Part shown: piece by piece, positions 28,513-37,754 of the stretch | How positions within the stretch are numbered: the stretch's first letter is position 1 | How the letters are laid out: each line of letters opens with the position of its first letter | NCBI RefSeq assembly: GCF_049800955.1 | Contig: NZ_JBNAGA010000001.1 | Location: forward strand, 1,178,001-1,242,000 | Length of the DNA: 64,000 nt | Source of the DNA: JAKVBH01 sp049800955 | GTDB taxonomy: Bacteria > Pseudomonadota > Alphaproteobacteria > Rhodobacterales > Rhodobacteraceae | Direction of reading: 5' to 3' | Notes under the pieces: model-generated | The model's input: only the letters and a program-made list of their open reading frames with translations | Told to the model about the DNA's origin: nothing | Databases searched by the model: none | Program-made: the position numbers and the translations under genes

Positions 28513-30050
28513 GCGCTGTCTCCTGTGATGAAGGCCGGAAGATCAACCGATGCGGCGAGGGCCCCTGTGGCCACAAGCGCGCCCGCGGCCTCGATGCCGG
28601 GCGCCATGTAGTGGTCTTCCGCCAGCGTTGGCACCTCCGCACGCAGGGTCGCCATGGCGGCTTTCAAGGCTGTGCTCGTCTGCAACGGCGCGCGAAATTC
28701 GATGCCTTGTGCGCCGCACATCGCCTCGACGCCGAGGATGACATTGAGGTTTCGGTTCATCCGCTCCAGCCGCCGCGCGGCATGGGCGGCCATGGAGACA
28801 TGGTCCTCCTGATTGGCGGATGTGGGCGTGCTGTCGGTTGTGCAAGGATTGGCGAGATGCTTGTTCTCGCTCATCAAGGCCGCCGTCGTGACTTCTGCGA
28901 TCATCAGGCCGGAGTTGAGCCCCGGATCAGGCGTGAGGAAGGGGGGCAGGTCAAACGAGAGCGTCGGGTCTACCATGAGCGCCACGCGCCGCTGGGCAAT
29001 CGCTCCAATCTCGGAAATGGCCACAGCAATCTGGTCGGCGGCAAAGCCCACCGGCTCGGCGTGGAAATTGCCACCCGAGACGATCAGGCCGTCTTCCACC
29101 AGCACCAGCGGATTGTCCGTCACCGCATTGGCCTCGATCTCAAGCGTGCGGGCGGCAAAGTGCAAGAGGTCCATGGCCGCGCCCGTCACCTGCGGCTGGC
29201 AGCGGATGCAATAGGGGTCTTGCACCCGGGTGTCGCCATCGCGGTGGCTCTCGCGGATCTCGGAGCCATCCATGAGCGCGCGCTGTGCGCGCGCCACGGC
29301 AATCTGCCCGGGATGGCCGCGCAGCGTGTGGATGGCATCCTGCAACGGCGCGGTGGAGCCCATGATGGCATCGGTGGAAAGCGCACAAGTCAGGACGGAA
29401 GTCGCCGCATTGCGCCATGCGCCCCAAAGGCCCACAAGGGCGCAGGCGGTGGAAAACTGCGTGCCGTTGATCAGGGCAAGCCCTTCCTTTGGGCCGAGCA
29501 CAATGGGCGTTAGGCCCGCCTTGGCAAGCGCATCGGCTGCGGGCATGCGCGCGCCTTCAAAGACCGCCTCGCCCTCGCCAATCATCGCCGCCGCCATATG
29601 GGCCAGCGGGGCCAGATCACCCGAAGCCCCCACAGAGCCTTGCGCGGGGATCACTGGTATCACGCCGCGCGCCAGCATGTCTTCGATGATCTTGACCGTG
29701 CTCATGGCCACGCCGGACGCCCCACGCCCAAGCGACAGCAGCTTTAGTACCATCATCAGCCGGGTGGTCGCCGCGTCGAGCGCCTCTCCCACACCGCAGC
29801 AATGCGACAAGATCAGGTTGCGCTGAAGCGTGGCCACGTCGCTGGCGGCGATCTTGACGCTGGCAAGCTTGCCGAACCCGGTGTTGACACCGTAGACGGC
29901 CTCTTCGCCATTGGCCGCCTCGGTCACAAGCGCCTGCGCCGCGCTGATCCCGGCATGGGCCGAAGGGTCCAGAACCACGGGGCGGTTCTGCGCCCAGATG
30001 CCTTTCAGCTGCGCCAACGTCGCGGCGCCGGGTGTGAGTGTGACAGTCAT
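28509..30050 (-). CDS. hutH: Histidine ammonia-lyase
   Basis: Deaminates L-histidine to urocanate (EC 4.3.1.3), the entry step of the pathway. The 513-residue enzyme carries the Ala-Ser-Gly triad (residues 142-144 in GSVGASGDLAPLAHMA) that cyclises to the MIO electrophile. Other typical stretches are YGVNTGFGKLA and QEDHVSMAAHAARRL. Start set at ATG 30050, which overlaps the hutI stop; a longer upstream frame lies inside hutI. Overlapping genes on both sides show that it is part of a compact hutIHGU unit. Confidence 0.96.
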   Translation of the reverse strand: MTVTLTPGAATLAQLKGIWAQNRPVVLDPSAHAGISAAQALVTEAANGEEAVYGVNTGFGKLASVKIAASDVATLQRNLILSHCCGVGEALDAATTRLMMVLKLLSLGRGASGVAMSTVKIIEDMLARGVIPVIPAQGSVGASGDLAPLAHMAAAMIGEGEAVFEGARMPAADALAKAGLTPIVLGPKEGLALINGTQFSTACALVGLWGAWRNAATSVLTCALSTDAIMGSTAPLQDAIHTLRGHPGQIAVARAQRALMDGSEIRESHRDGDTRVQDPYCIRCQPQVTGAAMDLLHFAARTLEIEANAVTDNPLVLVEDGLIVSGGNFHAEPVGFAADQIAVAISEIGAIAQRRVALMVDPTLSFDLPPFLTPDPGLNSGLMIAEVTTAALMSENKHLANPCTTDSTPTSANQEDHVSMAAHAARRLERMNRNLNVILGVEAMCGAQGIEFRAPLQTSTALKAAMATLRAEVPTLAEDHYMAPGIEAAGALVATGALAASVDLPAFITGDSA

Positions 30051-31240
30051 AGCACCCCCTTGAAGATGCGTTGGTGAAGCGGGTTGAACCCGATGCGGTA
30101 AGAGAGTTCTGCGGGGTGCGAGACGTCCCAGACGCACAGATCGGCGCGCATGTCCGGGGCGATCCGTCCGCGATCACTCAGGCCAAGGGCCATGGCGGCA
30201 TGGGTGGTCACGCCCAGTAGGGCCTCCAGCGGGGTCATGCGGAACAGGGTGCAGGCCATGTTCATCGTGAGTAACAATGAGGCCAGTGGCGAGGAGCCGG
30301 GGTTGCAATCGGTGGCCAGCGCCATCGGCACGCCGTGTTCGCGGAACGCCTGAATGGGCGGCACTTGCGTTTCGCGCAGCGTGTAGAATGCGCCCGGCAG
30401 GACCACAGCAAGGGTGCCCGCAGCGGCCAGCGCGCGGGCATCGGCGTCGGTGGCATATTCCACGTGATCGGCGCTGAGCGCACCGTAGCGCGCCGCCAGT
30501 TGTGTGCCGCCGATGTTGGACAGCTGCTCGGCATGGAGTTTGACGGGCAGGCCCAACTCGACAGCAACATCGAAAACGCGTGCGATTTGTGCCGTATCAA
30601 AGGCAATCCCCTCGCAGAACCCGTCCACGGCATCGACCAGCCCCTCCGCATGGGCCGCGCGCAAGGCAGGGATGCACACGTCGTCGATATAGCCATCGGG
30701 ATCGTTTGCGTATTCCGGCGGCACCGCATGGGCGCCGAGGAAACTTGTTCGAACGTCGATGCGGCGCTCCTGCGCGATCTTGCGCGCGACGCGGAGCATC
30801 TTCAGCTCCGTCTCTTGGTCGAGCCCATAGCCGGATTTCACCTCAAGGAGGCTAACACCCTCGGCGACCATTGCATCCACACGGGTCAGCGCGTCTTGCA
30901 AGAGGGCCTCTTCGGAGGCCGCGCGGGTGGCCTTGACAGTCGAGACGATCCCGCCACCGGCGCGGGCGACCTCTTCATAGCTTGCCCCATTGAGGCGTTG
31001 CTCGAACTCTGCGGCGCGGTTTCCGCCAAAGACCATATGTGTATGGCAATCGATCAAGGCAGGCGTGACAAGCCTGCCGCCCAGATCGTGGCGTGTATCA
31101 TCGCGGTAAAGCTCCGGCACCGTATCAGCCTCACCGACCCAGGCGATCGTCTGGCCGCGCAGGGCAATGGCACCATCGCGGATCAGGCCATAGCTCGCCC
31201 CGTCGTGCAGGGAGACGATCTGCGCATTTGTCAGGAGCAT
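30047..31240 (-). CDS. hutI: Imidazolonepropionase
   Basis: Opens 4-imidazolone-5-propionate to N-formimino-L-glutamate (EC 3.5.2.7). The 397-residue amidohydrolase-fold protein has the metal site ALIDCHTHMVFGGNRAAEFE, SYGLDQETELKMLR-like and KLHAEQLSNIGG segments, SADHVEYATDADA and ALATDCNPGSSP. Start set at ATG 31240, giving the family length; an earlier start in the same frame would cross the operator region. It heads the leftward operon hutI-H-G-U-Rieske-PhyH-regulator and is divergent from hutF. Confidence 0.94.
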   Translation of the reverse strand: MLLTNAQIVSLHDGASYGLIRDGAIALRGQTIAWVGEADTVPELYRDDTRHDLGGRLVTPALIDCHTHMVFGGNRAAEFEQRLNGASYEEVARAGGGIVSTVKATRAASEEALLQDALTRVDAMVAEGVSLLEVKSGYGLDQETELKMLRVARKIAQERRIDVRTSFLGAHAVPPEYANDPDGYIDDVCIPALRAAHAEGLVDAVDGFCEGIAFDTAQIARVFDVAVELGLPVKLHAEQLSNIGGTQLAARYGALSADHVEYATDADARALAAAGTLAVVLPGAFYTLRETQVPPIQAFREHGVPMALATDCNPGSSPLASLLLTMNMACTLFRMTPLEALLGVTTHAAMALGLSDRGRIAPDMRADLCVWDVSHPAELSYRIGFNPLHQRIFKGVL

Positions 31241-31264
31241 GGGGCGACTCGCTTGATAAAATCT

Positions 31265-31304
31265 ACGTATAATGCTTTTATGTATGGACATAATAACCTG
31301 TCAA
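31265..31304. promoter_or_regulatory. Probable HutC operator and hut promoter
   Basis: The 75-bp gap between hutI and hutF holds a near-palindrome, TTATGTATGGACATAA (31278-31293), with perfect 6-bp arms around ATGG, resembling the TGTATxxACA-type sites of HutC repressors. A leftward -35 box TTGACA lies at 31299-31304 (minus strand); the operator covers the spacer and the weak -10 CATAAA. One bound repressor could therefore block both divergent transcripts. A second small palindrome, TACGTA, lies near 31265. Confidence 0.65.
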
Positions 31305-31315
31305 GCGGAGCACTC

Positions 31316-32680
31316 ATGCAGACGATTTGGGCGGAGACGGCGTTGTTGCCGACGGGCTGGGCCTGTGGCGTCGCTGTTGATCTTGATGCAATGGGTCGCA
31401 TCCAAACCGTTGCCGAAAATGCGCCGGAACGCGGAATGCGGGTGCCGATGCTCTTGCCTGCGCCGGTCAACGTGCACAGCCATGCGTTTCAGAGGGCCAT
31501 GGCGGGCCTCACAGAGCGGCGCGGCCCGGACCCGACCGACAGTTTCTGGACCTGGCGCCAGTTGATGTTCCGCTTCCTTGACCGTCTGACGCCCGAGCAT
31601 ATCGAGGCCATCACGGCGTTTGTGCAGATGGAAATGCTGGAGGCGGGCTACGGCGCGTCAGTGGAATTTCACTATCTGCACCACCAGCCCGGCGGCGCGC
31701 CCTACGACACTATCGCCGAGATGTCGGATCGGGTGATTGCCGCGTCCGGGCTTTCCGGCATGGGGCTGTGCCTCTTGCCGGTGCATTATCAATTTGGCGG
31801 CTGTGATCAGCGTGCGCTGACGATCGGGCAGGTCCGGTTTGGCAACGGGTTTGATCAGTTTCAGGTGCTGCATGCGGCGGCATCCACGACGATTGATGCA
31901 GCGGCCCCGGATGCCGCGATTGGCGTGGCGCCACATTCGCTGCGCGCTGTCGGGCGCGATGATCTGAAGCGCTACGCTGCGCATTTCCCGAGCGGACCCA
32001 TCCACATGCATCTGGCCGAGCAGGTCGCGGAAGTGGAAGAGGTCCAGCAGGCCTGGGGCGCGCGCCCGGTGGACTGGGCGCTGGAGCATATGGGGCTGGA
32101 CGGGCGCTGGTGCCTGATCCACTGCACCCAGATGACGCCCCAAGAGACCGGTGCACTCGCGCGTTCAGGTGCCGTGGCGGGCCTGTGCCCGATCACGGAA
32201 AGCAGCTTGGGTGATGGGATTTTTGACGGTGTGCGTTGGTTGGACAACGGCGGGGCCATCGCCATCGGGTCCGACAGCAACATCCGCATCTCGCTGAGCG
32301 AGGAGTTGCGCACGCTCGACTATTCGCAACGCCTGCGCGACAGGACACGCGCTGCCCTGGCCACGCCTGAAAAATCCACGGGCCGACGCTTGTTCGACGA
32401 GGTTTTGAAGGGTGGCGCGCAGGCCTCTGGCCGCCAGACCGGGCGCATTGAAGCCGGCGCGTGGGCAGACTTGCTCTGTCTTGATACAACATCCGAACAT
32501 CTGTGGGGTCGCACGGGCGACACGGCTCTGGACACGTGGATATTTGCCGGGGATGACCGTCTTGTGACCGACGTCTGGTCGGCGGGCCGGCATATGGTCA
32601 GGGATGGCTTGCATATCCAGCGCGCGCGTATCACGGCAGATTACAAACGGGCAATGGACGCTTTGAGAGACGCGCTATGA
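31316..32680 (+). CDS. hutF: Formiminoglutamate deiminase
   Basis: Converts N-formimino-L-glutamate to N-formyl-L-glutamate and ammonia (EC 3.5.3.13), linking HutI to HutG. The 454-residue amidohydrolase has the metal motif VNVHSHAFQRAMAG, the substrate-site stretch GYGASVEFHYLHH, the HMHLAEQVAEVEE segment and the catalytic aspartate in AIGSDSNIRIS. Start set at ATG 31316, with GCGGAG upstream. It is divergent from hutI and overlaps hutC by 4 bp, so regulator and enzyme are co-transcribed. Confidence 0.94.
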   Translation: MQTIWAETALLPTGWACGVAVDLDAMGRIQTVAENAPERGMRVPMLLPAPVNVHSHAFQRAMAGLTERRGPDPTDSFWTWRQLMFRFLDRLTPEHIEAITAFVQMEMLEAGYGASVEFHYLHHQPGGAPYDTIAEMSDRVIAASGLSGMGLCLLPVHYQFGGCDQRALTIGQVRFGNGFDQFQVLHAAASTTIDAAAPDAAIGVAPHSLRAVGRDDLKRYAAHFPSGPIHMHLAEQVAEVEEVQQAWGARPVDWALEHMGLDGRWCLIHCTQMTPQETGALARSGAVAGLCPITESSLGDGIFDGVRWLDNGGAIAIGSDSNIRISLSEELRTLDYSQRLRDRTRAALATPEKSTGRRLFDEVLKGGAQASGRQTGRIEAGAWADLLCLDTTSEHLWGRTGDTALDTWIFAGDDRLVTDVWSAGRHMVRDGLHIQRARITADYKRAMDALRDAL

Positions 32681-33378
32681 ACACTCAGACCTTTCGCAGC
32701 TGGCAGAGCGTTCAGGAGGAAGTCCTGCGGCGGATACATGCGCGCGAATGGTCGCCGGGTGATCTGATCCCCAACGAGGCTGATCTGGCGGCGGAGTTTG
32801 GCTGTGCGCGCTCGACCGTGAACCGCGCGCTGAGGTCTTTGGCGGAGAGCGGCCTGCTGGACCGCAGGCGCAAAGCAGGCACGCGGGTCGCCGCGGCACC
32901 GGTGGCCAAAGCGACGCTGAATATCGCCGTGATCCGACACGAGATTGAGGAAGGCGGCGCAAGCTATGGTTATTTCCTGATTGAACGGGCTTTTGTCGCG
33001 GCACCTGTGCAGGTCAGCGGCGCCATGAAGACGGGATCGGCGCAAAAACTGCTTCACCTGCGGGCGCTGCATCTCGCGGATGGCGCGCCTTATGCCTTCG
33101 AGGACCGGTGGATCAATACCGAGGTTGTCCCCGAGGCGGCCTCGGAAGGGTTTGACCGCGTCAGCGCAAACGAATGGCTGTTGAAACACGCGCCTTACAC
33201 ACATGGCGACATCGCTTTTTCCTCCGTCCAAGCTGGGCCAGAGGTTGCCGATATCCTCGGTGTGCCCACTCAGAGTGCGCTCTTCGCCATGGATCGGTTG
33301 ACGTGGGACAATGCGGCATCCGTGACCAAGGTCCGCCTGTTGTTCGCGCCCGGCTATACCTTGCGCACACGGATTTGA
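32677..33378 (+). CDS. hutC: HutC-type GntR-family repressor
   Basis: A 233-residue repressor with an N-terminal GntR winged helix (SWQSVQEEVLRRIHAREWSP... LAAEFGCARSTVNRALRSLAESGLL) and a C-terminal UTRA ligand domain (ALHLADGAPYAFEDRWIN). In characterised HutC proteins urocanate is the inducer; that is family knowledge, not visible here. It overlaps hutF by 4 bp, and the palindrome in the hutI-hutF gap is its likely binding site, giving autoregulation and control of the extended leftward operon. Confidence 0.93.
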   Translation: MNTQTFRSWQSVQEEVLRRIHAREWSPGDLIPNEADLAAEFGCARSTVNRALRSLAESGLLDRRRKAGTRVAAAPVAKATLNIAVIRHEIEEGGASYGYFLIERAFVAAPVQVSGAMKTGSAQKLLHLRALHLADGAPYAFEDRWINTEVVPEAASEGFDRVSANEWLLKHAPYTHGDIAFSSVQAGPEVADILGVPTQSALFAMDRLTWDNAASVTKVRLLFAPGYTLRTRI

Positions 33379-33699
33379 TCTGCCGGACCCGTCCACACCA
33401 ATTGACTATTGGACGTGATGGCAGTGCGGGACACGAGCGCGCTCGGCAGACGCTGGGCACGCCGCCTAAAAACAAGCAGAGCAGAGGTTCTCACTGCAAT
33501 GAAACACTCGCAAAATACGCTGTTGCGTAGACGTTGCTTCACAAGCGCGACCATTGACTGATCCACAGATCACGTTGGGCGCAGCGCCATCAATGCCGAC
33601 AATACGAAGCACATGAATTGGTTTTTGGTATCGGCGCCCCGTCGGATCGTGCCAGAGGGTCTCAATCGGGGGCCGCTTGAGATCGGCTCGTAGAGAAAA
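33379..33699. other. Spacer between hutC and NCS1 transporter gene, no confident gene
   Basis: About 320 bp between convergent genes. A minus-strand frame contains a protein-like stretch (TLWHDPTGRRYQKP, then GIDGAAPN), but it runs on through the downstream terminator hairpin and has no ribosome site, so it looks like a decayed fragment. No tRNA or repeat is visible. Confidence 0.35.
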
Positions 33700-33729
33700 G
33701 GACCGGACGGGCACATGCCCATCCGGTCC
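33700..33729 (-). terminator. Rho-independent terminator of the NCS1 transporter gene
   Basis: A 30-base hairpin with arms GGACCGGA and TCCGGTCC extended by GGGCA/TGCCC, interrupted by one mismatch. On the minus strand it is followed by TTTTC. It starts 16 bp after the NCS1 stop codon. Confidence 0.85.
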
Positions 33730-33745
33730 TTCAGGTTGCAAATGC

Positions 33746-35187
33746 TCAGGCTTTGGCGGCTGGCTTGGCGATGGCGTTGTAGAGAACGCCGCCAAGGACC
33801 GCCCCGATCACCCAGTTGAACCCGGACAGGACGGAGAACCACGGGATCCAGACTGTGGCGACCGAGAAAATTGCCGCCGCAGCAAAGGCCTTGACCGCGG
33901 CACCATTCCAGCCGTTGTTGTAGTGATAGATGCCGCCGTCCATGTTGTAGAGGTCCGCCTCGCTGAGCTCCTGATTGCGGTGGAGATAGTAATCCACAAT
34001 CATGATCCCGAAGATCGGAGCCAGCACCGCGCCCAGAGTGTTCACGAACCCGCTGATCCCGACCTGGCTGATGAAGCTCACCCACAGACCGCCGATCACA
34101 AGGGCAAAGACCGATGTGATCAGGCCCGATGTGCGGAAGCTGAGTTTCTCCGGGGCCAGATTGGCAATGCCGTTCACGGCCGGGATGAAGTTTGCCACGA
34201 GGTTGATGCCCACGGTCGCGGCGAAGAAGGTGATGGCCGCGATGATGCCGAGCAACACGCTGTCTGTCCGCTCCACAATCTCGGTCGGGTTGATGATCTC
34301 TTCACCAAAGACCACTGCCGCGCCGCCGGTTGTCAGAAGCGCCAGCGCCGAGAACAGGATCATGTTGAACGGCAGGCCAAGCAGGTTGCCACGGATCATG
34401 GTCGGCTTGTCTTTGGCGTAGCGGGAGAAATCGCTGAAGTTGATCATGACGGCGGCGAAATAGGCCACCATGGTGCCAACGATGGCGACAAAGCCCTTCG
34501 CTTCGGTCCAGAAGGTGCCTTCAGGGTTCGCAAAGATTGTCGCGGTTGCTTCAAGCAATTGCCCGTCCGAGCGCTGCCACAGCACGATCACGAGTCCGAT
34601 CATCACGAGATATACAAACGGCCCCGCGATGTTCAGGAAGGTTTCGACCCAGTTCATGCCGCGCCAGAAGATGATGATGTGGAACAACCACACGATCAGG
34701 AAGGAAATCCAGCCAACGGCCGTCAGCCCCAGATATTCCGTGCCACCGCTGGCGCCCGTGATCGAGTAGATCCGCAGCGCGAGCGCCGTGGAGGCGAAAT
34801 AGACCTGCACGCCATACCAGAAGACGGCAACAATTGCGCGCAATATGGCGGGCAGCTTTGCGCCCTGCGTGCCGAGGCTGGCGCGCGCGACGACCGGGTA
34901 GGGGATGCCATATTTTTCGCCCGGCGCGCCGGAGAGATTTACCATCCACATCACGAAGAGGCCCGCGGTGATCAGAGCGGCAAAGGCAGTCCACCCTCCC
35001 ACGCCAAAAGAGATGAAAAGCGAGGCCACCAGCGAATAGCCAAACAGCGATTGCACATCGTTGGCCCAGATATTGAAGATCGCAAACGACCCCCAGGTTT
35101 TTCGCCTGCACCGGCCGGATTGAGCGTGTTTCCATCCGCATCCATGGTGCCGCCGTGTGGCACGTGACTTGAAGCAATTGAAGCCAT
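33746..35187 (-). CDS. NCS1-family nucleobase permease, apparent frameshift near the N-terminus
   Basis: Membrane transporter of the NCS1 (purine, cytosine, allantoin, hydantoin) family, about 480 residues with twelve hydrophobic segments. The main frame carries TWGSFAIFNIWANDVQSLFG and all later segments. The natural start, MASIASSHVPHGG at 35187, is in another frame. The two join at an A5 run (minus strand; TTTTT at 35098-35102 on plus): adding one A would read GEK-TWGSF continuously. So the gene has a one-base deletion, a sequence error, or less likely a -1 slip on AAAAAC. The 143-bp gap upstream (35188-35330) separates it from the cytosine deaminase gene and holds a repeated ATGCGTGC motif. 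Cytosine is a plausible substrate given that neighbour. Confidence 0.82.
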
Positions 35188-35330
35188 GGGCTGTCTCCTC
35201 GTCCCTCTTGATTGTCATCGGGCGGATTAGTGCGCCAAATGAAACCCGTGGTCTCATGAGAAATGTTTATGCATCCATAAGATGAATGCGTGCACAAGAC
35301 TGGATGCGTGCAAGCGGGACGCGCGACGCC

Positions 35331-35774
35331 CTATTCGGCGATGTCTTCCGCCCAAAGCTCCGGCTTTTCCTCGATGAAGCGCTGCATCAAGGCGATGCAA
35401 TCGGGATCATTCGCAACGATGACCTCAACGCCCTTGGAGCGTAGGAAGTCTTCATTGCCGCCAAAGTTCTGGTTTTCGCCAACCACAACGCGGGGGATCC
35501 CGAACTGGATGATCGTCCCGGTGCACATCATACAGGGGCTGAGCGAGGTATAAAGCGTTGTGTCGCGGTAGGTCTTCTGACGGCCCGCCTTGCGCAGCGC
35601 GTCCATCTCGCCATGGGCGATTGGGTCACCCTTCTGGACGCGCTGGTTGCGCCCCTGCGCTACGACCTCGCCACCACGGGCCAGAACCGACCCGATGGGG
35701 CAGCCGCCTTCGTCGAACCCGGCCTTGGCCTCGTCGTAAGCGATGCGCAGCAGGCGTGTGTCATCTGCATTCAT
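35331..35774 (-). CDS. Cytosine deaminase, fungal (Fcy1) type
   Basis: A 147-residue zinc deaminase closely resembling yeast cytosine deaminase along its whole length. It has the zinc ligands His54 and Glu56 (AHGEMDAL), Cys81 and Cys84 (SLSPCMMCTG), then IIQFGIPRVVVGENQNF, and the C-terminal FIEEKPELWAEDI that closes over the yeast active site. It should convert cytosine to uracil (EC 3.5.4.1). Cytosine deaminases in some bacteria also deiminate creatinine, so that activity is possible. Start set at ATG 35774, which overlaps the stop of the preceding hydrolase gene. The usual bacterial CodA is an unrelated, much longer amidohydrolase. Confidence 0.85.
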   Translation of the reverse strand: MNADDTRLLRIAYDEAKAGFDEGGCPIGSVLARGGEVVAQGRNQRVQKGDPIAHGEMDALRKAGRQKTYRDTTLYTSLSPCMMCTGTIIQFGIPRVVVGENQNFGGNEDFLRSKGVEVIVANDPDCIALMQRFIEEKPELWAEDIAE

Positions 35775-36664
35775 GTCTGATCCCCCAGGATTGGGCCGTC
35801 GTAATAGGGCAGGCGTTCGACGCTTGGGTTCCAAGTGCCGTTCCGTTGTAGAAGGTCCATGTGATCGGCGATTTCGTCAAGGGTGGCAAACCAGACATCT
35901 TTGCTCTCTTGCGTCTTGGCGATCCAGGCTTCGACCTGTGCCCAACGGGCCAAACGGCCCGTGAGGAAGGGATGGATGATGAGCATGAAGAACCCGCCCG
36001 CTGCATATTGCGCGTCAAACTCCTCCCAGAAGCCCGCCAACCCCTGCGACGGCCCGCGGACAGGCATCATGTATCCGATTTCGTCGTAATGCGCGAAGGG
36101 CGGCCAATCGTCTGTGCCCCAATGCACCGGCATCTCGTAGAGCGCGCCGCCGGGGGCCTCCAGCTTGTAGGGGATGTCATCGGCCATCATGGAGCTGTCA
36201 TAGCGCATGCCGTGCTCGATCATCAGATCGACGACTTCCTGTGTGATGTTATAGACCGGCGCGCGGTAGCCACGGGGCTTTTGCCCGCAGATCCTTTGAT
36301 GCACCTCCAGCGTGCGTTCGAACCATTCGCGCTGAGCCCCGCGCGTCTTGATCGGGTCTTCGTGGAGATAGCCGTGATGGCCGATCTCATGGCCGTCCTT
36401 CAGGATCGCCTCAGCCACATCCGGGTAGGTCTCCAGACACCAGCCGGGGATGAAGAAGGATTGTTTCAGCCCCAAGCGGCGGTAGGTGTCGAGGATGCGG
36501 GGCAGGGCGACCATGGGCCCGTAGCGGCCCATCGAGATGGGATAGAGCCGGTCATGACTGTCCGCAGGCTTGGCAATATGGATCAGGCTGTCGGCATCCA
36601 TGTCAAACGTGATGGCCACGGCACACTTCGCGCCGCCGGGCCAGGGAATGGGATTACGGATCAC
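35771..36664 (-). CDS. Polysaccharide-deacetylase-fold amidohydrolase (PuuE/imidase-like)
   Basis: A 297-residue NodB-homology protein without a signal peptide. Conserved metal and catalytic segments are ITFDMDADS (residues about 18-26), DGHEIGHHGYLHEDP (the paired histidines) and RGYRAPVYN, with IIHPFLTGR near the C-terminus. Cytoplasmic members of this subgroup include PuuE-type allantoinases and a cyclic-imide hydrolase, so ring opening of a cyclic amide is more likely than sugar deacetylation. It overlaps the cytosine deaminase gene by 4 bp and follows the ABC transporter ATPase gene, placing it in the same transcript. Exact substrate unknown. Confidence 0.78.
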   Translation of the reverse strand: MIRNPIPWPGGAKCAVAITFDMDADSLIHIAKPADSHDRLYPISMGRYGPMVALPRILDTYRRLGLKQSFFIPGWCLETYPDVAEAILKDGHEIGHHGYLHEDPIKTRGAQREWFERTLEVHQRICGQKPRGYRAPVYNITQEVVDLMIEHGMRYDSSMMADDIPYKLEAPGGALYEMPVHWGTDDWPPFAHYDEIGYMMPVRGPSQGLAGFWEEFDAQYAAGGFFMLIIHPFLTGRLARWAQVEAWIAKTQESKDVWFATLDEIADHMDLLQRNGTWNPSVERLPYYDGPILGDQT

Positions 36665-36668
36665 ACTT

Positions 36669-37754
36669 TCAGCTTTCGTTCAGGACGTGTGCGCTTTGCG
36701 TATCCCACGACAGCCAGAGCTCATCGCCGGAATGCAGTTCGAACTTCGACAGCTCGCGCTCCTGCATCTGAACCTTGAATTCATGGCCCTGCGCATCCTC
36801 AAGGAAGAGCGTGACCATGGAGCCCACGAATTCCTCGGAGATGAGTTTGCAATGGGCCTTGTTGCCGCCCGCAGGCTCTTCCATTGCGATATGCACGAGG
36901 TCTGCGGAGATCACGAAGCTGGCGTCATGGCCCGGGGTCAGCTGCACGTCATTGGTCGGTACGGTGAATTCCCCCGACGCGGTGGTGATGCACGCGGTAT
37001 CGCCGTCGACGGATTTGACTGTTCCTGCGAGAATGTTGTTGCGGCCCACGAATTCGGCCACGAACTGGTTGGCAGGCGCGCGGTAGATTTCCTTGGGCGT
37101 GCCGATCTGGCCGATCTCGCCCTTGCCCATGATGATCACGCGGTCGGCCATGGCGAAGGCTTCGGATTGGGAATGGGTCACATAGACGAATGTGATCCCT
37201 AACTCGCGTTGCAGGTCAGTCAGCACCGCCTGCATGCGGATGACCAGATGCGCATCGAGCGCGGAGAGCGGCTCGTCCAGCAGCAGGATCTGCGGCTCCA
37301 TCACGAGGGACCGGGCCAGTGCCACGCGTTGCTTCTGGCCGCCCGACAGGGTCGAGATGTGGCGGTTCTTGAACTCGAGGATGCCCATCTTGTCGAGCCA
37401 CTTGATGGCGCGTTCCTTGCGCTCCGCCTTGTCGATGCCGCGCATCTTGAGGCCAAACTCGACGTTTTCGCGCGCCGTCAGGAACGGGAAGAGCGCCAGC
37501 GATTGCCACACCAGTGGCGTGTCCCGCTCATGAGGCGCCACGTCATTCATTACGCGACCCTGCAGGCGGATTTCACCGACACTGGGCGCTTCCAGCCCGG
37601 CCAACATGCGCAAGGTCGTGGTCTTGCCGCAGCCCGAAGGACCCATGATGGCGAGAAACTCGCCCTCGCGAATTTCGAAATCGAGCTCTTTTACAGCGAC
37701 AAAACTGCCGAAGTGCTTTTGTACCTTGTCAAAGACGACCAGCGGTTTGCTCAT
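36669..37754 (-). CDS. ABC transporter ATPase, PotA type
   Basis: A 361-residue ATPase of the polyamine/opine/iron-type (PotA) importer family. It shows Walker A GPSGCGKTT, signature LSGGQKQRVALARS, Walker B ILLLDEPLSALDA and VTHSQSEAFAMADR, followed by a TOBE-type C-terminal domain. Start set at ATG 37754, overlapping the permease stop by 4 bp; the frame remains open upstream but there it lies inside the permease gene. It powers the importer formed with the two permeases and the Tat-exported binding protein upstream. The ligand may be a nucleobase-related or amine compound, judged from neighbours only. Confidence 0.92.
   Translation of the reverse strand: MSKPLVVFDKVQKHFGSFVAVKELDFEIREGEFLAIMGPSGCGKTTTLRMLAGLEAPSVGEIRLQGRVMNDVAPHERDTPLVWQSLALFPFLTARENVEFGLKMRGIDKAERKERAIKWLDKMGILEFKNRHISTLSGGQKQRVALARSLVMEPQILLLDEPLSALDAHLVIRMQAVLTDLQRELGITFVYVTHSQSEAFAMADRVIIMGKGEIGQIGTPKEIYRAPANQFVAEFVGRNNILAGTVKSVDGDTACITTASGEFTVPTNDVQLTPGHDASFVISADLVHIAMEEPAGGNKAHCKLISEEFVGSMVTLFLEDAQGHEFKVQMQERELSKFELHSGDELWLSWDTQSAHVLNES

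Noticed and set aside
30335..31315. Plus-strand N-terminal extension of hutF across hutI
   Set aside because: HutF begins at its normal length at ATG 31316; the upstream open frame is antisense to hutI.
33466..33795. 109-codon minus-strand gene between hutC and the NCS1 gene
   Set aside because: The frame runs through the strong terminator hairpin and into the end of the NCS1 gene, with no ribosome site or known family.
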